From contig CAYWUY010000007.1 in assembly GCA_964461535.1 (NCBI GenBank), positions 3,665 through 67,664 of the forward strand: a DNA stretch of 64,000 nucleotides. Direction: 5' to 3'. Position 1 is the first letter of the stretch; every line of letters begins with the position of its first letter. This DNA is from Flavipsychrobacter sp964461535 (GTDB lineage: Bacteria; Bacteroidota; Bacteroidia; Chitinophagales; Chitinophagaceae). Made by a program: the position numbers and the translations under genes. This document shows, piece after piece, positions 53,806 through 61,235 of the stretch. The notes under the pieces are model-generated. The model was not told the origin of the DNA, made no database searches, and saw only the letters and a list, made by a program, of their open reading frames with translations.

Positions 53806-55782
53806 ATGCCACTTAATTCTAAAATACCAGCCGGTCCATTAGATTCAAAATGGAAAACGTACAAGTCAACTTGTAAATTAGTAAATCCGGCTAATAAGCG
53901 TCAGTTAGAAGTTATTGTTGTGGGTACTGGTCTTGCCGGTGCTTCTGCGGCTGCTTCTCTTGGCGAAATGGGTTATAAGGTAAAGGCATTTTGCTTTCAG
54001 GATAGTCCACGTCGTGCGCACTCTATTGCTGCGCAAGGTGGTATAAATGCCGCAAAAAACTATCAAAATGATGGTGATAGCACTTATCGTTTATTTTATG
54101 ATACTATTAAGGGTGGTGACTACCGTGCACGCGAGGGCAATGTTCATCGCTTAGCAGAAGTTAGTGCTAATATTATTGACCAATGCGTAGCTCAAGGTGT
54201 TCCTTTTGCTCGTGAATATGGAGGGTTATTAAGTAACCGTTCATTTGGTGGTACTCAGGTACAACGTACATTCTATGCTGCTGGTCAAACTGGTCAGCAA
54301 TTGTTAATAGGTGCTTATCAAGGCTTACAGCGCCAAGTATCTCTAGGTAACGTGGCTATGTATTCTCGCCACGAGATGCTTGAAGTGGTAATAGTAGATG
54401 GTAAAGCTCGTGGTATTATAGCTCGTAACCTTGTTACTGGCGAATTAGAACGCCACTTCGGTCATGCAGTGTTATTGTGTACTGGTGGTTACGGTAACGT
54501 ATTCTATTTGTCTACTAACGCTATGGGTAGTAACGTTACAGCTGCTTGGAAAGCACATAAGAAAGGTGCCTTCTTTGGTAATCCTTGTTTTACTCAAATT
54601 CACCCTACATGTATTCCGGTTAGTGGAGACCATCAGTCAAAATTAACATTGATGTCAGAGTCTCTTCGTAACGATGGTCGTATATGGGTGCCTAAGGCAA
54701 AAGGCGATAATCGTAAACCTGTAGATATACCTGAAGAAGAGCGCGACTACTACCTTGAAAGAAGATATCCTGCATTTGGTAATCTAGTGCCTCGCGATGT
54801 GGCTAGACGTGCTGCTAAAGAGAGTTGCGATGCTGGTTTTGGTGTAGGTTCTTCAAAAATGGCCGTTTATCTGGATTTCGCTTCGGCTATCGAGCGTTAT
54901 GGTCGTACTGAGGCCAACAAGCAAGGTAAGCCTAATCTTAGTAAAGCAGAAATTATCAGTCTAGGTAAGGGTGTGGTAAAAGAAAAGTATGGTAACCTTT
55001 TCGACATGTATGAAAAAATTACAGGCGAAAATCCATACGAGACGCCAATGCGTATATATCCTGCGGTACACTACACAATGGGTGGATTGTGGGTAGATTA
55101 CGAACTAATGACTACTGTGCCTGGTTTATATGCTCTTGGTGAAGCTAACTTTAGCGATCATGGTGCTAACCGTCTTGGTGCATCAGCTCTAATGCAAGGT
55201 CTTGCTGATGGTTACTTCGTTATACCATACACTTTGGGTAACTACTTAGCTGACGATATACGTACTAAAGCTATTCCTACAGATCATCCTGCATTCGTTC
55301 AAGCAGAAAAAGAAGTTAAGGAAAGAATAGATCGCTTAATGAACATTAAAGGTTCTGAAAGTGTTGAAAGTTTCCATAAGCGTCTTGGTAAAATCATGTG
55401 GGACAAGTGTGGTATGGGTCGTACGGCAGAAGGTTTAAAACAAGCTATTTCTGAAATACGTGCGCTACGTGCTGAATTCTGGAAAAATGTTCGCATCCCT
55501 GGTGAAGTAGAAGGTTTTAACCCTGAATTAGATAAGGCTAACCGCGTTGCTGACTTCATAGAGTTGGGTGAGTTGATGTGTATAGATGCACTTGAAAGAA
55601 ATGAAAGTTGTGGAGGTCACTTCCGTGAAGAGTATCAAACAGAAGATGGCGAGGCATTGCGTGATGATGAAAAGTACATGTATGTAGCTGCTTGGGAATA
55701 CAAAGGCGATAGTCAATTCGAACTACATAAAGAGGAATTGAAATACGATATTGTAAAACCTAGTCAACGTAGCTATAAATAG
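53806..55782 (+). CDS. sdhA: succinate dehydrogenase flavoprotein subunit
   Basis: Catalytic subunit that oxidises succinate to fumarate with covalent FAD, 658 residues. The opening LNSKIPAGPLDSKWKTYKS and the FAD motif IVVGTGLAGASAAASLGEMGYKV are typical of the Bacteroidota form. RRAHSIAAQGGINAAKNY contains the flavin-linking histidine; other active-site blocks are THPTCIP-like IHPTCIPV and HYTMGGLWVD. It follows sdhC by 71 nt and precedes sdhB by 86 nt; length and motifs indicate an intact enzyme. Confidence 0.97.
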   Translation: MPLNSKIPAGPLDSKWKTYKSTCKLVNPANKRQLEVIVVGTGLAGASAAASLGEMGYKVKAFCFQDSPRRAHSIAAQGGINAAKNYQNDGDSTYRLFYDTIKGGDYRAREGNVHRLAEVSANIIDQCVAQGVPFAREYGGLLSNRSFGGTQVQRTFYAAGQTGQQLLIGAYQGLQRQVSLGNVAMYSRHEMLEVVIVDGKARGIIARNLVTGELERHFGHAVLLCTGGYGNVFYLSTNAMGSNVTAAWKAHKKGAFFGNPCFTQIHPTCIPVSGDHQSKLTLMSESLRNDGRIWVPKAKGDNRKPVDIPEEERDYYLERRYPAFGNLVPRDVARRAAKESCDAGFGVGSSKMAVYLDFASAIERYGRTEANKQGKPNLSKAEIISLGKGVVKEKYGNLFDMYEKITGENPYETPMRIYPAVHYTMGGLWVDYELMTTVPGLYALGEANFSDHGANRLGASALMQGLADGYFVIPYTLGNYLADDIRTKAIPTDHPAFVQAEKEVKERIDRLMNIKGSESVESFHKRLGKIMWDKCGMGRTAEGLKQAISEIRALRAEFWKNVRIPGEVEGFNPELDKANRVADFIELGELMCIDALERNESCGGHFREEYQTEDGEALRDDEKYMYVAAWEYKGDSQFELHKEELKYDIVKPSQRSYK

Positions 55783-55868
55783 TAGTTTTTAATCCTAGTT
55801 TCAACGTAATATAAATAATAATATCTACCGACTTTCCGGTGATAGTTGGTTGACAAAATATAATTGTT

Positions 55869-56639
55869 ATGCAACATTATAACATGAATTTGACGTTAAA
55901 AATCTGGCGTCAAAAAAATAGCAAAAGCAAAGGTGCTTTCGAAACATTTCAAGTAAAAGATATTTCTTCTGAAATGTCATTCCTGGAAATGATAGATGTG
56001 TTGAATGAGCAGCTAGTGGCAGAAGGTAAAGAGCCTGTAGCTTTCGACCACGACTGTCGCGAAGGTATTTGTGGTATGTGTAGCATGTACATTAATGGTC
56101 GTGCACACGGTCCATGGGCTCAAAATACTACTTGTCAGTTGCACATGCGCGAGTATAAAAATGGTGATACCATTGTTATTGAGCCTTGGAGAGCTGATGG
56201 TTTCCCAATTATTAAAGACTTAGTAGTAGACCGTACTGCTTTCGATAGAATTATTTCAGCTGGTGGTTATGTATCTGTAAATACAGGTAACGCTGTAGAT
56301 GCTAATGCGCTTCCTATAGAAAAACACAAGGCTGATGAAGCTTTCGCGGCTGCAGCATGTATAGGTTGTGGAGCTTGTGTGGCTGCATGTCCTAATGCAT
56401 CTGCAATGCTATTCGTATCTGCTAAGGTGTCACACTTAGCATTATTACCTCAAGGTGATCCTGAGCGTAAAATACGTGCCGTGAATATGGTGAAACAAAT
56501 GGACGCTGAAGGTTTCGGTAGCTGTACCAACATTGGTGCATGCGAAGCTGAATGTCCTAAAGGAATATCTTTGGAAAATATTGCTCGCCTAAACAGAGAA
56601 TATCTGGGTGCAATGACTTCTGGCGATAGTCAAGCATAA
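55869..56639 (+). CDS. sdhB: succinate dehydrogenase iron-sulfur subunit
   Basis: Electron-transfer subunit of complex II, 256 residues. The [2Fe-2S] ligands are Cys63, Cys68 and Cys71 (CREGICGMC) and Cys89. The second iron-sulfur region has CIGCGACVAACPNA and, later, CTNIGACEAECPKGI, which supply the 4Fe-4S and 3Fe-4S clusters. The Met at residue 6 (MNLTLKIWRQ, 55884) could also be the start; I keep the upstream ATG because MxHYNMNLTLK is common in relatives. It ends the sdh operon before a terminator. Confidence 0.96.
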   Translation: MQHYNMNLTLKIWRQKNSKSKGAFETFQVKDISSEMSFLEMIDVLNEQLVAEGKEPVAFDHDCREGICGMCSMYINGRAHGPWAQNTTCQLHMREYKNGDTIVIEPWRADGFPIIKDLVVDRTAFDRIISAGGYVSVNTGNAVDANALPIEKHKADEAFAAAACIGCGACVAACPNASAMLFVSAKVSHLALLPQGDPERKIRAVNMVKQMDAEGFGSCTNIGACEAECPKGISLENIARLNREYLGAMTSGDSQA

Positions 56640-56713
56640 TACTAACTATGGTGTGGTAGTAATTTATGTCAGTAAATAATTAAAAAACACATCATAAATA
56701 ATATAATTAACGT

Positions 56714-56745
56714 AAAAGGCTGTCTGCATCGACAGCCTTTTATTA
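56714..56745 (+). terminator. terminator after sdhB
   Basis: AAAAGGCTGTC (56714-56724) pairs perfectly with GACAGCCTTTT (56731-56741), loop 6 nt, followed by ATTATTTT. The next gene begins 10 nt later, so its promoter must overlap this hairpin or lie upstream. Confidence 0.88.
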
Positions 56746-56754
56746 TTTTGCACT

Positions 56755-57939
56755 ATGCTACAGCGATTTTTAAGTATTATAATCTTACTACTACTTGTGT
56801 TGCCAGGCTATGCCATGCCTGTTTCTGCTGTGCCACCTAGCACGGATAGCTCTAGCCATTTACGTATTAGCTTAGTTACATGTAGTCCCGGCTATCAAGA
56901 AGTATATGAAATATTCGGTCATACTGCTGTTCGTGTAATAGATAGTGTAGATGGTACTGATATGGTCTATAACTACGGCACATTTAATGGCTATGAGGAA
57001 AATTTTGAACTGAAATTCATGAGAGGTAAACTCTTGTATTATCTCTCGGTTTATCCGTTCAATAGTTTTTTACAAGAGTATATTTCTTTACAGCGTGGCG
57101 TAAAAGAGCAGGTACTTATATTGCCGGAAGATAAGAAAAAGGAATTAGTAGCCTACTTAGATTGGAATGCCCAGCCGGAAAATAGTGGTTATAAATACGA
57201 TTTCTTTTTTGATAACTGTGCCACACGTATAAGAGATGTAGTGCCTCATGTATTAGGTAGCCAAGCTCAACTAGGACAAACCATACCTGAAAATAGTAAA
57301 CAAACATTTAGAGATATAATAAATATATATTTCGAAGCCAAGCCTTGGGAACGTATTGGCGTCAATATACTATTAGGTAGCCGTATAGATAAAGTTATGA
57401 CCAATAAAGACATCATGTTCTTGCCCGACTATTTAAGTACTGGCTATGCCAAAGCTAGATATATGGGTAAGCCCATAGCAGAACAGCCCATCACTCTATT
57501 GGCAGAAAGCAGTTCGCTTCCCGCTGGTAAGTATGGACCTCTATTGCTTACGTTAGCTATTTGCCTACTTACTATTGCCGGGCTAACCATTCCTTCATTG
57601 AAGGTATTAGGTAAAATGATGCGTAGCGTTTTGCTACTAGTAACAGGCTTGTTGGGTGTACTTATACTAATTATGTGGTTTGCTACAGACCATCAGGGGT
57701 GTACCAATAATTTCAACATCCTTTGGGCATTGCCAACTAATTTGTTGTTTCTCGCTTTCAGAGGTAAAAGGAGAAGTAAATATGCACTGATAGCCATAAT
57801 ATTACTACTAGTAGTACTCTTGTTACACGTACTAAGAGTACAGCAGCTTTTACTACCCGAGATGATGCCGTTTTTAATAGCGTTACTATTTACTTATGGA
57901 ACTATTTATAAAGAACAATTAATAAAACAGAATGCCTGA
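56755..57939 (+). CDS. lnb: Lnb-family lipoprotein N-acyltransferase (DUF4105)
   Basis: A 394-residue membrane enzyme. A signal/anchor at 1-21 is followed by a periplasmic DUF4105 domain (about 35-245) with the conserved histidine His56 in EIFGHTAVRV and Cys155 in FFDNCATRIRD, the thiol-type catalytic pair of the family; five or so helices follow (about 258-385). The family was named Lnb after the Bacteroides enzyme that N-acylates lipoproteins, since Bacteroidota lack the classical Lnt. The gene starts an operon: its stop overlaps the alpha/beta hydrolase start by 8 nt. Confidence 0.85.
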   Translation: MLQRFLSIIILLLLVLPGYAMPVSAVPPSTDSSSHLRISLVTCSPGYQEVYEIFGHTAVRVIDSVDGTDMVYNYGTFNGYEENFELKFMRGKLLYYLSVYPFNSFLQEYISLQRGVKEQVLILPEDKKKELVAYLDWNAQPENSGYKYDFFFDNCATRIRDVVPHVLGSQAQLGQTIPENSKQTFRDIINIYFEAKPWERIGVNILLGSRIDKVMTNKDIMFLPDYLSTGYAKARYMGKPIAEQPITLLAESSSLPAGKYGPLLLTLAICLLTIAGLTIPSLKVLGKMMRSVLLLVTGLLGVLILIMWFATDHQGCTNNFNILWALPTNLLFLAFRGKRRSKYALIAIILLLVVLLLHVLRVQQLLLPEMMPFLIALLFTYGTIYKEQLIKQNA

Positions 57940-58729
57940 TATTAAAAGCACATATACAGCTAATATAAGATACCTAAAGCAAGGTGCAGGAAAGGTAGTA
58001 GTACTGTTACACGGTTTTCCTGAAAGTAGTGCTATTTGGAGGTATATTGTCCCACAGTTATCAGAGCGATATACAGTTATAGCTCCTGATATGCCTGGGG
58101 TAGGGGCTAGTACATTTGCTAAAGTGAGCATAGACGAAATGGCTGCTATAGTTAAGGAAATATTAGATGCGGAGAGTATTAAAGAAGCAATTATTGTTGG
58201 CCATTCTATGGGGGGCTATGTAGCTATATCTTTTGCACAACAGTTTCCTGAATATGTAGCCGGACTAACTATGCTTCATTCTTTGCCTTATGCCGATAGC
58301 GAAGACAAAATAGCTAATAGAAGAAAAGCTATACAGCTAATAAATAATGGCGGTAAAGATGCTTTCGTAAGGGCATTTGTACCTAATCTATTCCCTGAAT
58401 ATTATAGAAAAGAAAACCCAACGGTTATTGAAGCCCAAATAAATGCTGCACGTACAGTTAGCGAACAGGCATTAGTGTCGTTCTATGAGGCCATGATAGC
58501 CCGCTCCGACAGGTCTACAACATTAATACATGCTACTTACCCCATTCAGTGGATAATGGGTAAAGATGATGCATTGATGGATTATATGAACATATTGCAG
58601 TATTGTTATGCAGCTAATGTTAACTTTGTTCATGTATTAGATAACTGCGGACACATGGCTATGCTTGAAATGCCACAGTTATTATTACACCACTTACTAC
58701 AATTTGCAACCTATACCTACAATGCTTAA
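57932..58729 (+). CDS. alpha/beta hydrolase
   Basis: A 265-residue cytosolic hydrolase of the haloalkane dehalogenase/epoxide hydrolase-like group. The oxyanion loop LLHGFPESSAIWR (25-37), nucleophile Ser92 in GHSMGGYVA, an acid near Asp212-213 (MGKDDALM) and His241 (DNCGHMAM) complete the triad. A serine nucleophile indicates an esterase or lipase-like activity rather than a dehalogenase. The start overlaps the lnb stop by 8 nt and its own stop overlaps the next gene by 8 nt, so all three are coupled. The substrate is unknown. Confidence 0.92.
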   Translation: MPDIKSTYTANIRYLKQGAGKVVVLLHGFPESSAIWRYIVPQLSERYTVIAPDMPGVGASTFAKVSIDEMAAIVKEILDAESIKEAIIVGHSMGGYVAISFAQQFPEYVAGLTMLHSLPYADSEDKIANRRKAIQLINNGGKDAFVRAFVPNLFPEYYRKENPTVIEAQINAARTVSEQALVSFYEAMIARSDRSTTLIHATYPIQWIMGKDDALMDYMNILQYCYAANVNFVHVLDNCGHMAMLEMPQLLLHHLLQFATYTYNA

Positions 58730-59948
58730 AAGAATTTATATCGTCCTTCTNNNNNNNNNNNNNNNNNNNNNNNNNNNNNNNNNNNNNNNNNNNNNNNNNN
58801 NNNNNNNNNNNNNNNNNNNNNNNNNNNNNNNNNNNNNNNNNNNNNNNNNNTGGAGGAATGGTGTCATAATAAATACAGTAAAAAGAGAATTTCAGTTCGT
58901 AGTTACTGATTGTTCTAAAAAGGTGGTGGCATGTATTCCTCAGCTATCTACAGAACCTAATACCTACATAGTAGAATGTAAGTCTTATAAAGTCGATTTT
59001 CAAAACTGTAGCAGTGGCGGGTTTAGTTATTTTTGGGATTTTGGCGTAGCAGGGGCTACTGACGATACCAGCAATGCAATAACACCCACTTTTACCTATC
59101 CCGATACTGGCACATATACAGTGTTATTAGTTGTTAATCCGGGTTCTACTTGCCCTGATAGCATTACCCGATTAGTGAAAATTTACCCTTACTTCGAAGC
59201 TAAATTTATAGACTCAGGGCTATATTGCCCCAACGAACCTATACTATTTAAAGATCAATCCTTATCTACCATCAAGCCATTGCAACAATGGTACTGGAAT
59301 TTTGGTGATGGATTTACCTCTGGTGATGTTAATCCAAGGCATAGTTACAAATACGGTGGAACATTCAATGTACTTTTTGCCGCTTCTAACATCAAAAACT
59401 GTGTAGATACTTATTTGCGTAGAGTAGTTATTCAGCAGTTTGTTCCCGATGCTGGTAATGATACCATTATAGTTAAGGGAGAGTCTGTTCTCTTTCATGC
59501 CGATGGTGGACAATACTACCAATGGTCGCCACCTACTTATTTAGATAGAGATGATATACCAACACCTACTGGCTATTACCCTGATACAGGAAAGTTTAAT
59601 TATGTAGTAGAGGTAGAAAGTAATTATGGTTGCAAAGGTAAAGACACCGTTCAAGTATGGGTGGTCAATCAGGCTACCTTCTATATGCCTAATGCCTTCT
59701 CTCCTAATGGCGATGGAACTAACGATATATTCCGACCGTTCTCTGTAGGCTACAAAGCCATAAAAAACTTCCGCATATACAACCGCTGGGGAGAAATGGT
59801 TTACTACAGCGAAAACCTAACCGATGGTTGGGATGGTACCTACAAAGGTAAAACCTGCGATTTGGGTGTATACTTTTGGGAGATAACTTTTATTGACCGT
59901 AATGGTAAAGATGGCTACCTAAAAGGAGATGTAACACTAGTACGCTAG
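58722..59948 (+). CDS. PKD-domain T9SS type B C-terminal domain protein (internal gap)
   Basis: The gene begins at ATG 58722 (MLKRIYIVL, the start of a signal peptide), overlapping the hydrolase stop by 8 nt, and is cut after nine codons by the 100-N gap. The visible part after the gap has a strand-rich segment WRNGVIINTVKREFQFVV, two or more PKD domains (YFWDFGVAGATDD; WYWNFGDGFTSG), a repeat ending in TVQVWVVNQ, and the type B domain from MPNAFSPNGDGTNDIF to GDVTLVR. Relatives with the same VKREFQF stretch carry a long N-terminal region, so the missing sequence is probably far more than 100 nt. Surface protein, function unknown. The last 4 nt overlap the convergent Rieske gene. Confidence 0.85.
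   Translation: MLKRIYIVLXXXXXXXXXXXXXXXXXXXXXXXXXXXXXXXXXXWRNGVIINTVKREFQFVVTDCSKKVVACIPQLSTEPNTYIVECKSYKVDFQNCSSGGFSYFWDFGVAGATDDTSNAITPTFTYPDTGTYTVLLVVNPGSTCPDSITRLVKIYPYFEAKFIDSGLYCPNEPILFKDQSLSTIKPLQQWYWNFGDGFTSGDVNPRHSYKYGGTFNVLFAASNIKNCVDTYLRRVVIQQFVPDAGNDTIIVKGESVLFHADGGQYYQWSPPTYLDRDDIPTPTGYYPDTGKFNYVVEVESNYGCKGKDTVQVWVVNQATFYMPNAFSPNGDGTNDIFRPFSVGYKAIKNFRIYNRWGEMVYYSENLTDGWDGTYKGKTCDLGVYFWEITFIDRNGKDGYLKGDVTLVR
58751..58850. other. assembly gap (100 N)
   Basis: Placeholder gap inside the type B CTD gene. The flanks do not overlap. The true length is unknown and likely long. Confidence 0.95.
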
Positions 59949-60262
59949 CCTATAATACCTATATGAATAATACCTTCATGTAGCTGTACAGGATAGGTAA
60001 ACAATTTATAGCCTTCGCCACTTGTATTTCTTCCACTAGCCGGGTCAAATCTATATTTATGTAGCGGACACACCAACTTGCCACTGGCGTCTAGCCAGCC
60101 TTCGCACATAGGTGCTCCTGCATGTGGGCATTTAGCAGCAAAGGCATACACCGTTCCTTGCTTTTTTACTATGCCTACAGCTTTATTATTTACTACTATT
60201 TCTCGTAGTTGTAGTTCGTTTAGTTCGTCTATATGCAGTTCAGTGCTATAGTAGGTGTGCAT
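59945..60262 (-). CDS. Rieske [2Fe-2S] domain protein
   Basis: A 105-residue soluble Rieske ferredoxin-like protein. The cluster ligands are Cys45 and His47 (AKCPHAGAPM) and Cys65 and His68 (LVCPLHKYRFD). There is no signal peptide or membrane helix. Such small proteins serve oxygenases or nitrite-reductase-like partners; the partner is not identified here. It lies 9 nt after tadA on the same strand and shares 4 nt of 3' end with the convergent CTD gene. Confidence 0.92.
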   Translation of the reverse strand: MHTYYSTELHIDELNELQLREIVVNNKAVGIVKKQGTVYAFAAKCPHAGAPMCEGWLDASGKLVCPLHKYRFDPASGRNTSGEGYKLFTYPVQLHEGIIHIGIIG

Positions 60263-60271
60263 ATTATAGTC

Positions 60272-60727
60272 TTATCTACGGGCCGCAAAAAAGTCTTTCA
60301 TCAATTGAGCGCATTCGTCAGCCAGTACACCCTCGGTTATAGTGCTTTTAGGATGAAACGGTTGGTTGGGGCTGGTGTTTTTTCTATAGCCGTTTTTGGC
60401 ATCGCCTGCACCATATACTATACGGCCTACCTTACTCCAGTATAATGCACCGCAACACATTAGGCAAGGCTCTACCGTTACAAACAGCGTTGCCTCAGGT
60501 AAATACTTAGCGCCCAGTGCATTAAATGCCGATGTTAAAGCTATCATCTCAGCATGAGCAGTACAATCGTTTAGCTGTTCTACTTGGTTGTGCCCGCGCG
60601 ATATTATTTTATCATTATATACCACCACAGCGCCTACTGGCACCTCACCCGCTTCATAAGCAAGCTTAGCTTGCTTTAAAGCTTCTTTCATATAAAATAC
60701 ATCGTCCTTTACAAGTATACTATCCAA
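60272..60727 (-). CDS. tadA: tRNA-specific adenosine deaminase (TadA-like nucleoside deaminase)
   Basis: Deaminates A34 to inosine in tRNA-Arg; 151 residues. Zinc ligands and the catalytic acid are His58 and Glu60 in AHAEMIAL, then Cys88 and Cys91 in VEPCLMCCGAL. The tail SPNQPFHPKSTI resembles TadA rather than cytidine deaminase. A guanine-deaminase-type relative cannot be excluded by reading alone. An exact TAnnTTTG box (TACCTTTG) precedes the ATG, and the Rieske gene follows by 9 nt. Confidence 0.9.
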   Translation of the reverse strand: MDSILVKDDVFYMKEALKQAKLAYEAGEVPVGAVVVYNDKIISRGHNQVEQLNDCTAHAEMIALTSAFNALGAKYLPEATLFVTVEPCLMCCGALYWSKVGRIVYGAGDAKNGYRKNTSPNQPFHPKSTITEGVLADECAQLMKDFFAARR

Positions 60728-60748
60728 GTGTAGTTATATTATTTCGGA

Positions 60749-60756
60749 CAAAGGTA
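60749..60756 (-). promoter_or_regulatory. -7 element (TACCTTTG) of tadA
   Basis: On the minus strand TACCTTTG matches TAnnTTTG, 21 nt before the tadA ATG and just after the stop of the 91-residue gene. No TTG at -33. Confidence 0.5.
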
Positions 60757-60759
60757 ACC

Positions 60760-61035
60760 CTAATTAAGATGAGCCGGAAAGCTTGCGAGCATTTTATCTA
60801 GTGCAGCTATCACCTTATCCCTTTGGTTAAAATGTCCCTTGGTGGTAGCATAGTTATATAGCAGTAGTTTTATTTCGTCTTTAGGCACTTTAGGGTAATG
60901 CTTGTGAAGCAATTCTGTAATAAAATTCAACTCCCAGCGTTTGCTGAAATCTATAAGTTGAGTGTTCTCACGATGGCGTTCTTTTACAGCATCATAATCC
61001 CTCCAGTCATCTGCAAGAATTTGAGTGTATAACAT
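60760..61035 (-). CDS. small conserved-looking protein of unknown function
   Basis: A 91-residue, charged, mainly helical cytosolic protein (LADDWRDYDAVKERHRE; FITELLHKHYPKVPKDEIKLLL). I do not recognise the family. Support for a real gene: plausible composition with no low-complexity stretches, an exact promoter box 23 nt upstream of the ATG (61059-61066), and a tight fit ahead of tadA (32 nt). No domain, metal motif or membrane segment is visible. Confidence 0.6.
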   Translation of the reverse strand: MLYTQILADDWRDYDAVKERHRENTQLIDFSKRWELNFITELLHKHYPKVPKDEIKLLLYNYATTKGHFNQRDKVIAALDKMLASFPAHLN

Positions 61036-61058
61036 AAAAAGAGGCGTTTAATATGTCT

Positions 61059-61066
61059 CAAAGTTA
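61059..61066 (-). promoter_or_regulatory. -7 element (TAACTTTG) of the 91-residue gene
   Basis: On the minus strand TAACTTTG matches TAnnTTTG, 23 nt before the ATG at 61035. No TTG at -33. Confidence 0.45.
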
Positions 61067-61182
61067 CCTCCGTCGCTTTCTTATTTTAATGACCAAAGTC
61101 CCTCTTTCTTATGCTTGAAATGCTTATTATGCATCCGTTGTAGAATGGTTAATGTGTATAACCGTATTTGACTTATTATAAT

Positions 61183-61215
61183 AACAGAGCTTTGCTAAAA
61201 ATGCAAAGCTCTGTT
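61183..61215 (-). terminator. terminator after the third TonB receptor
   Basis: AACAGAGCTTTGC (61183-61195) pairs perfectly with GCAAAGCTCTGTT (61203-61215), loop 7 nt. It is 20 nt past the receptor stop on the minus strand. Confidence 0.8.
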
Positions 61216-61235
61216 AAGGCAATATCCTTACTCAA

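Noticed and set aside
58665..58721. Extended start for the gap-interrupted CTD protein
   Set aside because: This part is the alternate frame of the alpha/beta hydrolase C-terminus; the ATG at 58722 with a signal-like start is the real one.
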